A stretch of 12,771 nucleotides of DNA from Cyclostephanos tholiformis (Eukaryota; Bacillariophyta; Thalassiosirophyceae; Thalassiosirales; Thalassiosiraceae), in contig JALLPB010000813.1 in assembly GCA_036939975.1 (NCBI GenBank), forward strand, positions 1 through 12,771, given 5' to 3'. The notes beneath the pieces are model-generated. The model had not been told where the DNA came from, did no database searches, and saw only the letters and a program-made list of their open reading frames with translations. Positions 7,145 to 12,771 of the stretch are shown one piece after another. Made by a program: the position numbers and the translations under genes. Each line of letters starts with the position of its first letter. Position 1 is the first letter of the stretch.

Positions 7145-8521
7145 ATGGTCCTCGCCGGCATCATCATCTTCATCGGCGGTTTCCTCCTCTTCACGACATC
7201 GACGTCTGCGTCGTCGGCGTCGTTGTCGTCGTTGTCGTCGTTCGTAGTCATGACCGCGCGGCCCCCCTCTGCCGCCGCCCTCGCTGCCGCGACTGAGTCG
7301 ACGTCGACGCACCGGTATCGCTGGATCGACGAATACGGCAACGTCAGTCACGAGACCGCCGAGGAGGCGCGACGCGGCATGATGCGTTACCTGTCGGATA
7401 ATGCCATGCCTTACGACGATCCCATCGCTCGGACGCTTGGACTGCTCGATCGTTCCCCGCCGTCGCCGTCATCCTCCTCGGAGGGGGGGGAGGGGGAGGG
7501 AACGACGATGTCCACCACGGGGGGGGGGATATATACATCCAAGGTCGACGGCCTGTCCGATGGCATCGTCAATCGGACCATATATCACTCCCTCCTCGCC
7601 AAGGAATTATATCCCTGGACCGACGTCGTGCCCAAATCGATATACGCGGAATACGTCGTGCCGTACGCCATCGTCAACGAGGCCAGGACCGATCATCGCA
7701 CCCTGTTATTCGCCGCGCTGCGGGACGTGCTGGCGGGATACGAGAGATCCCCCCCCCGACGTCGCGACTTCGAATACGTCGACGTCGTCGACGGCACCGA
7801 CGATGACGATGCGGCGGCGACGGGGGCGGCGTGGGACCACCCCCGCTCCTCCACGGTCACGTCCACCACCCCGAGGATGATGATGATGGACGCGGTGAAA
7901 TTGATAAACGGGCGATTGTGGTCCATGCTCGGGAGGGCGTCCGCCGGACCCATAATATTCGTTCCCGGTAGTACGCCCCTCATATACGACCCGATGTCGA
8001 TCATCGCGTACGGACGCTCGAGCTGTACCGGCCTCGCGATATTGCTCGTATGCGCGTTGCGATCCGCGGGCATACCGTCGCGCATGGCGGGTACGCCCGC
8101 GTGGCACGGCAACGTCGACGAGGGGAATCACAGCTGGGTGGAGGTCTACGTTCCCTTCGACGACGACGACGACGGCGGGAAGGGTAAGAGGGGGAGTGGG
8201 GAGGGGGGGGGGGATGCGGGAGGAGAGTGGATCTTCCTCGAACCATCCCCCGGCATCAAAGAGGGGGGGGATGAGGAGAATTCGAATTCGGACGATCTGT
8301 ATAGGGATCCGAGGTCGAGGTGGTTCTGCACGCCGGAACGCATGGACGGATCGACGTCGGTTTACGCGACGCGATACACGAGGGGAGGTATAACGACGAC
8401 GACGACGACGCACTATCCCATGGCGTGGTCCGATCCGGACGCGGACGTTGGCGTCGTGGGCGTGGATCGTACGGCGTATTACACTGGCATATGCGGCGGT
8501 TCGACTACCTCGTTCAAATGA
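7145..8521 (+). CDS. Transglutaminase-like superfamily protein, secreted or membrane-anchored
   Basis: This 458-residue protein starts with a hydrophobic segment (AGIIIFIGGFLLF) and then a Ser/Ala/Thr-rich stretch, fitting a signal peptide or anchor. A conserved helical region (about 140-195: IYHSLLAKELYPW, VPKSIYAEYVVPYAIVNEARTDHR) precedes the papain-like core: Cys294 in SSCTGLAILLVCALRSAGIPSR, His329 in GNHSWVEVYV, and WIFLEP with Glu366 where many family members have Asp. From memory this arrangement resembles bacterial transglutaminase-like proteins with a VLPYxxxNERRDxWR motif and NHxWVEVW followed by EP, so Glu may be normal in this subgroup. Low-complexity insertions separate the motifs: acidic/Gly at 336-360, poly-Thr at 417-422, Ser/Gly at 104-128. 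The likely activity is transamidation or thiol hydrolysis of a secreted protein; the substrate is unknown. It is divergent from TBCA. Confidence 0.75.
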   Translation: MVLAGIIIFIGGFLLFTTSTSASSASLSSLSSFVVMTARPPSAAALAAATESTSTHRYRWIDEYGNVSHETAEEARRGMMRYLSDNAMPYDDPIARTLGLLDRSPPSPSSSSEGGEGEGTTMSTTGGGIYTSKVDGLSDGIVNRTIYHSLLAKELYPWTDVVPKSIYAEYVVPYAIVNEARTDHRTLLFAALRDVLAGYERSPPRRRDFEYVDVVDGTDDDDAAATGAAWDHPRSSTVTSTTPRMMMMDAVKLINGRLWSMLGRASAGPIIFVPGSTPLIYDPMSIIAYGRSSCTGLAILLVCALRSAGIPSRMAGTPAWHGNVDEGNHSWVEVYVPFDDDDDGGKGKRGSGEGGGDAGGEWIFLEPSPGIKEGGDEENSNSDDLYRDPRSRWFCTPERMDGSTSVYATRYTRGGITTTTTTHYPMAWSDPDADVGVVGVDRTAYYTGICGGSTTSFK

Positions 8522-8583
8522 GAGCTTTTGTGTATATATATATAAAAATTATGTTTACCACACCGCTAGGGGTGAGGGAGGGA

Positions 8584-8688
8584 AAACGGGGGGCCGTTTG
8601 AGATAATAATGATATCGTTCGGGGGGGGATACGGCGACGAGTCGTCTCATTTGTGGACGACACCCCCCCACATCATTCTGTAATGATG
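8584..8688. other. Three consecutive hairpins in the transglutaminase 3' flank
   Basis: Hairpin 1 is AAACGG, GGGG loop, CCGTTT (8584-8599). Hairpin 2 pairs an 8-G run at 8621-8628 with a 7-C run at 8663-8669 and encloses GTCGTC/GACGAC (8641-8646 with 8656-8661). Hairpin 3 is CATCATT, CTGT loop, AATGATG (8671-8688). They begin about 62 bp after the stop codon. They might act in 3' end formation or as a structured RNA; the function is unknown. Confidence 0.6.
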
Positions 8689-9529
8689 GATAAATGTTAA
8701 CATTCATTTTACTTGTAATTCATGGCGCCATCACATTTTCATTGGCATGCGATGGGTACATCTCTCTGTCAGAAATCATGCCCACCCCAAAAGGCAATCT
8801 ATCTGCTAAGGGAAGCGGGGATGGGAATTGGCATTGGGCAAAAAGTCGGAATAGATTTGGGCCGCGATAGATTGTTCTGGGAGAATGAGGGATATCGGAC
8901 GCACGGCGAGGATGTATGATGGCGGTCATTATTTTCCAACCGAGAGGGATGTGTTGCATCCATCGTCAATTTCATCGGCCACAGATGTATATTACGATGC
9001 CCGAGCCCTACTTAGCGGCCACCGCGCACCTCGATACATGTTTCGGAGGTCGCAGATAAGATCGTGCTAAAATCGAGCGGGGATGTCACCCGACTCTCAG
9101 TGCACGCGGATATCGCGCATCCCCATCCCCCAACCGGAAACTCCCGACGAGGGGAAGGAAAATGCGATTACGTCGGTGTACCTCCTCCCGTCGCCCGTGC
9201 GTCTACGACCCGGATATATGGCGGCGGAGGTCGCCGAGATGAGGTCGTGGGTTCCGCTATAGTGCGGATCGGACATTCCGCCCGCGCCCTCGATTCTGTT
9301 TTGGATCTCCCCCCGAACGGTCTCGCGGCTGTCGGCGAATGATACTGGGGAGGATGGATGGGGGGGGGGGGAGATGCGTGATGTTGCGAGATTGGTAACC
9401 ATTTAATTATTTGGGCTCTTGACCAAAAGGGATTCAATGGGGAAATGGCGGGAACTGTACTTGCCGCGTATAGCAGGGTATCGTAAGTCCGTGCCATACA
9501 ACTTTCTTTTTTTCTATTCGTTTTGGACT
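8689..9529. other. Intergenic region upstream of the lipase gene
   Basis: No gene is supported. The part at about 9140-9350 is GC-rich and open in more than one frame on both strands (for example minus 9402-9097), but no frame gives a recognisable protein. A 12-G run lies at 9360-9371. The segment just before the lipase (about 9390-9529) is more A+T-rich and presumably holds its promoter; two possible in-frame ATGs (9437 and 9530) lie at its end. Confidence 0.4.
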
Positions 9530-11180
9530 ATGCAACGTATTCCCCCGACCGCCCGATCGTCCGTCCCACGAAAGCAAATCGCATCATCCTCGACGGCGTG
9601 GTCGCCGACATCCACATCGCATCATCGTCGCGTTCGTCGTCGTCGTCCTCCTCCTACCCCCCCGCCCCCGCCGTCGTTCTCGTCGTTTTCGTCGTCGTCT
9701 TCGTCGTCCCCCTCCTCCTCCTCCTCCTCCTCCTCCTCCTCCTCCGTCCCATCGTACGGGTTCAGCGGCGCGGGATTCCTGGGCTGTTACCACGTCGGCG
9801 TCGCGTCATGCCTGCGCAAACACGGACATCTACCCATCCCATCCGATGCGATTGATGGCGGCGGTTGCGGTGGCGGTGGGATGCATCCGAGGCCGCGACT
9901 AACGGGCGTGTCCGCGGGATCGATGATAGCCGCGGCGATATCCGTCGGTGTGATCCCCGATCCGGACGGGATGGAGGTGGTATTGGAGGCATCTCGCAAG
10001 ACGAGGGAAATGTCTCGCATGTCGCTGGATGCGCTCACGCCCGGTCTTAGCCTAATCGATGCGGTGGAGGGTCCGTTGCGAAATGCCATGGCGAGGGCGT
10101 TGGGGGGGCGCTGCGACGACGGCGGGATGATACGCGACGTCGATCCCGAATTGTTCGGTAGGAGGGTACCGGAAGGTCATCTCAGGATTGGATTGACGCA
10201 CGGGGGGGGATTGTGGACGATGAATCGAGAGCGATTCCGCGATTCGTACCGGTACGTCGAGTCGTTCCGTGACGCGGAGGACGTGATATCGTGCTGCGTG
10301 CTTAGCTCGTACATACCGGGCTTCACCGGACCGTTGAACGCGACGGACAACGTCCTGCCCACCTTCCTTCGCGTATTGATGGGTGGTCGCGGCGATGGCG
10401 TCAATGGCACGAATGGGGTGGGGGGGGTCGCCATGGAGGGTTCATTCGAGAACGACGCGTCTGTTAGGGCCGGCTTGATATTGAACGAAATGACCAACCT
10501 GGGTTTGGTAAGACATGGCAAAACGGGTCTCCCAGTCTCGGGGATGGATTCCCTTTGGGGCGCGGGTGCGGTCGACAATGAAGGATCGGCATATGAAACG
10601 AACGTGATACGGGCGGACGAACAATCGACAATCTACTGGGATGGTGGCATCGTGGACGTCTTCCCGATCATCGACGAAAATACCGTCGTGGTGACGCCGT
10701 TGAACGGCCTGTTCGATCCCAATCCGTCGATATGTCCCCAAATGCCGGGGGAGGAATTTTTTGCGGGAAACAATGGCGTTTGTTCTGATTCGCAACGAAA
10801 ACGGCAATACAACGACAAGGCATCATCATTGTTGAATTTCGATCTATGGCTGAATTTCCTACGTCCGTACGTACCTTCCACCTTCCGTCACTGTCGAAAG
10901 AGTCGGTTGGGACTAAATCGCAAAAATGCCGATGCGGCATTGAGGATGATGTTCAGCTCGGACGACGACGAGCTGTATGCGAGGTTCAGGGGGGGGTACG
11001 ATGACGCCAGGTGAGAATCAAGCCTGCGTAATGTAACATAGGTTGGGTTCGGTTATTTCGGTCCGTCAGAAGCTCATCTTTTCTCGATCGTTATCATACG
11101 TCATTGCTGTTCCATCGTGTTGTTCCACGTATAGAAGATTTCTAGATGAGCGCGGAGGGCTAACGGTTTACAATGGTTGA
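9530..11180 (+). CDS. Patatin-like phospholipase / ATGL (PNPLA2)-like lipase (two exons)
   Basis: Exons 9530-11010 and 11135-11180 give 508 residues. It probably hydrolyses triacylglycerol or phospholipid acyl esters, perhaps at lipid droplets. The patatin core has the oxyanion-hole motif GAGFLG (80-85, followed by CYHVGVASCL), the nucleophile Ser128 in GVSAGS and catalytic Asp371 in YWDGGIVDVFPI. The order of motifs, with LSLIDAVEGPLRNAM and GHLRIGLT before CCVLSSYIPGFTG, matches the eukaryotic ATGL branch rather than plant patatins. About 100 residues with Gly/Asn-rich sequence are inserted before the DGG motif. The N-terminus is Pro/Arg/Ser-rich with a serine run encoded by TCC repeats and could contain a targeting sequence. 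The frame is open upstream with another ATG at 9437 (539 residues); the shorter start is preferred without strong evidence. It converges on the thioredoxin-like gene. Confidence 0.83.
9711..9745 (+). repeat. (CTC/TCC)n trinucleotide repeat encoding poly-Ser
   Basis: About 35 bp of uninterrupted CTC repeats encode a serine run just before the patatin domain of the lipase; the preceding about 90 bp are imperfect TCG/TCC codons. This linker is probably disordered and length-variable. Confidence 0.9.
11011..11134 (+). other. Intron of the lipase gene (124 bp)
   Basis: The donor CCAG/GTGAGA begins at 11011 and the acceptor TATAG ends at 11134. Joining AG with A gives Arg, and the protein continues RFLDERGGLTVYNG to a stop at 11178-11180. 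The joined segment GGYDDARRFLDERGGL resembles the GYRDGLRFLQRNG segment remembered from human PNPLA2, which supports the splice. Unspliced, translation stops at TGA 11012-11014 inside the donor. Confidence 0.75.
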
Positions 11181-11335
11181 TCGTGAGGATCGATCAGGCG
11201 ACATCTGAAAATTATGCAAAGTTCAATTTTAAATAGGCTCAATCTGAAAATAAGCGATAATTTTTATGTTTATTATTTGAATTTTCCGTTCCACGAATGG
11301 GAATATGCACCCACACGCTTATTACACTTTTTACC

Positions 11336-11863
11336 TTACCATACGCCGTTGGTATCCTCGAGCGGCCACAATTGGAGCGCCTTTGCGCCCATCGATTCCG
11401 TGGGCAGGAATGCAAGCTCGTTCCCATCAATCGAATCGAGCACGACCAACGACGGCACTCCCGATCGTCTGTCGCTGCCCAGTCTCGAAGACTCGATTCC
11501 CGCCCATATCTTATACTGAGACTTGATTGCGTCCGCATTTTCCCCGAATGGCACGGACATCATGCCCATGGCGAGAGTTCGCCTCACGATGTCATCGACG
11601 GATTTATCGGAGGGTACGTATATCACCTCGATATCCCCAATACCCCCCGATATCGACTTCGATTTTTCGATGAATGCCATCAACGACGGCTCGAACGAAG
11701 TGCACATGGGGCACCAACCCGCAGCGAAGTAAAGTGCGACTCGCTTACCCAACAATTTGCCAGGTAGCGAGTCCGGGGACATGGCGGTGCCATCGGGTCG
11801 ATTCAGGGCGGGGAGAGACTGTATGGCCTTGCTTGTCGCTGCCATCATCTTTACTAATTTCAT
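11336..11863 (-). CDS. Thioredoxin-fold protein, tryparedoxin/nucleoredoxin-like
   Basis: This 175-residue protein has a thioredoxin fold: a beta strand (KRVALYFAAGW), the active site Cys-Pro-Met-Cys (residues 51-54, WCPMC), a helix (FEPSLMAFIEKS), a second strand with IEVIYVPSD, the tryparedoxin-type M(M)SVPF segment, and cis-proline 137 in SGVPSLVVLD. The YFxAGWCPxC...IxVxxVxSD...VPF order is typical of the thioredoxin-8 (tryparedoxin/nucleoredoxin) group, which reduces disulfides in partner proteins. CPMC is an unusual dipeptide between the cysteines (CPPC is common). The start at 11863 (MKLVKMM) is the first ATG of the frame; Met6 or Met7 are alternatives. It has no clear signal peptide. 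Its 3' end converges on the lipase gene with 155 bp between the stop codons. Confidence 0.8.
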   Translation of the reverse strand: MKLVKMMAATSKAIQSLPALNRPDGTAMSPDSLPGKLLGKRVALYFAAGWCPMCTSFEPSLMAFIEKSKSISGGIGDIEVIYVPSDKSVDDIVRRTLAMGMMSVPFGENADAIKSQYKIWAGIESSRLGSDRRSGVPSLVVLDSIDGNELAFLPTESMGAKALQLWPLEDTNGVW

Positions 11864-12100
11864 AATCCCGGTGGATGGGATACTACAGTTTCCCGTACAA
11901 TTGACACGAGAGTAAAATCATAGATTTAATCCCCTTGCGCGGAGAAAAAGTCCGCCAGCAGGGGAGAAAAAGTCCGAAAAATCCCAACGTACTAATCCTA
12001 CGTTAAATCCTGTAGCGAGGAGGAGAAGGAGACAAGATGGCCTCTCCCCCTCTGACTTATTCATTTATTTCTCTCTTTTCCCCTTGTTCATCCCAAAGGA
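11864..12100. promoter_or_regulatory. Shared upstream region of thioredoxin-like and RGG-protein genes
   Basis: The 237 bp between the two divergent start codons hold a perfect 14-bp direct repeat, GGAGAAAAAGTCCG, at 11941-11954 and 11963-11976 (22 bp period). This could be a pair of binding sites. A C/T-rich stretch (about 12041-12085) lies just before the plus-strand start. An out-of-frame ATG occurs at 12037 in the likely leader of the RGG gene. Confidence 0.45.
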
Positions 12101-12771
12101 ATGCCAATCTTTCTTCCTCGCGGTGGCCGTGGCGGTCGTGGTCGCGGTCGCGGTGCTCGCAGCGGTGTCACAACAGTTCCCATCGATAAAAATGCAACTG
12201 GCAAGAAGCGGAAATCCTCGAATGCGCGGGATGGCCGTCTCTCCGATGTCCATGTCCGCTCTCCTCCCCGGCAGTCTCTTCCTCCTTCGTCCCCATTGCG
12301 CACCGTTGCTGTCACTGCTGCCCATATGACTGCCACCGCTACTGACCTAACAGCCATGTTTGATACTGTTGTCAATGATGGGGGGTTGGAGGGGGGTGGC
12401 TATGAGGAGGCTGCCGTGCTGGCCACTGCAACAACCGCCGCCGCTGCGAGCGCTGCCAAGACTAGTACTGCCGCCACCGGCTACGACAGTGATATCTTGG
12501 AAGTGGTTTTCCCCACTGCTGTCGGCAGCCTGAAGAATAATCTACCATTGGGCTTTGTCCCTCTCTCCGAAGACATCAAGATACGAATGCTGAGCAGTCT
12601 CGATACGAACTCGTCACACGCGAATATTGGCTCATTTGGCAAGTCTACCCTGAAGGGTATCATCGATGATATTGTAGTGGTGAAGGGTGATCTACTCCAA
12701 TACGCTGCGGGGGTTGACAAAATCTACCGAGATATGCTTGACGATGCCATTCCCAATCACGTCAGAATGAA
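12101..12771 (+). CDS. RGG-box protein of unknown function (partial, runs off the right edge)
   Basis: The frame is open without a stop from ATG 12101 to the window end (223 codons), with a stop upstream in the same frame at 12053, so this is the first available ATG. The start is MPIFLPRGGRGGRGRGRGAR, an RGG/RG box typical of RNA- or nucleic-acid-binding proteins. A basic part (GKKRKSSNARDGR) and a Pro/Ser-rich part follow. After an Ala/Thr-rich low-complexity stretch comes an apparently folded region (LEVVFPTAVGSLKNNLPLGFVPL, then GIIDDIVVVKGDLLQYAAGVDKIYRDMLDD). I do not recognise the domain. An RGG-rich N-terminus also occurs in Gag-like proteins of retroelements, so a mobile-element origin is possible. 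The A/T and GGT/CGT codon use appears less GC-rich than in the lipase and transglutaminase genes. Confidence 0.6.
   Translation, partial: MPIFLPRGGRGGRGRGRGARSGVTTVPIDKNATGKKRKSSNARDGRLSDVHVRSPPRQSLPPSSPLRTVAVTAAHMTATATDLTAMFDTVVNDGGLEGGGYEEAAVLATATTAAAASAAKTSTAATGYDSDILEVVFPTAVGSLKNNLPLGFVPLSEDIKIRMLSSLDTNSSHANIGSFGKSTLKGIIDDIVVVKGDLLQYAAGVDKIYRDMLDDAIPNHVRM

Noticed and set aside
7706..8413. 235-codon minus-strand ORF opposite the transglutaminase-like gene
   Set aside because: It is Arg-rich and low-complexity without motifs, while the plus strand carries the conserved Cys/His core.
9240..9300. tRNA-like inverted repeat (TCCGC...GCGGA)
   Set aside because: A 5-bp stem only; no anticodon arm, T-arm consensus or box A/B sequences nearby.
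9097..9402. 101-codon minus-strand frame and overlapping plus-strand frames before the lipase
   Set aside because: The GC-rich sequence is open in several frames, but none gives a known motif and no splice sites link them convincingly to a neighbour; left as unassigned.
11214..11767. Plus-strand ORFs across the thioredoxin-like gene
   Set aside because: They are antisense to the CPMC thioredoxin-fold protein and lack conserved motifs.

Overview
The window looks like nuclear DNA of a microbial eukaryote, most likely a diatom or related stramenopile. I infer this from short GT-AG introns that restore conserved frames, wholly eukaryotic families (tubulin cofactor A, an ATGL/PNPLA2-like lipase, a tryparedoxin/nucleoredoxin-like protein), low-complexity insertions inside conserved folds, and a membrane protein whose ectodomain resembles proteins I associate with diatoms. 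The species cannot be named from sequence alone. No rRNA, tRNA, CRISPR array or bacterial-style operon was seen.

Layout. Positions 1-1287 look like mobile-element or fast-evolving sequence: the C-terminal end of a transposase-like protein (+) converges on an acidic, coiled-coil hypothetical protein (-). Positions 1375-2490 are A+T-rich and gene-poor; about 1375-1890 holds a degenerate two-level tandem repeat (a sub-unit of about 30 bp nested in a unit of about 176-182 bp). Positions 2491-5417 form one probable two-exon gene for a single-pass membrane protein with a long Lys/Ser/Thr/Asp-rich tail. A 33-G homopolymer breaks its frame just before the membrane segment. Positions 5418-6088 are non-coding with a good TATA box. 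Positions 6089-6858 (-) are a two-exon tubulin-binding cofactor A gene with a poly-Asp/poly-Gly insertion. It is divergent from a secreted or membrane transglutaminase-like protein (7145-8521, +), with a 286 bp shared upstream region. Positions 8522-9529 are non-coding and include three hairpins in a row. Positions 9530-11180 (+) are a two-exon patatin/ATGL-like lipase. It converges on a thioredoxin-fold protein (11336-11863, -). That gene is divergent from an RGG-box protein (12101 to the right edge, +) that runs out of the window.

The genes do not form an obvious pathway; this is an ordinary eukaryotic neighbourhood flanked by repeat-like sequence. The main corrections over simple ORF reading are three spliced gene models (intron 3440-3584 +, intron 6549-6790 -, intron 11011-11134 +), the homopolymer frameshift joining 2491-3439/3585-5417 into one gene, and the open-ended reading frame at the right edge. 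Functional names rest on recognised motifs and remembered family patterns; no database search was possible.
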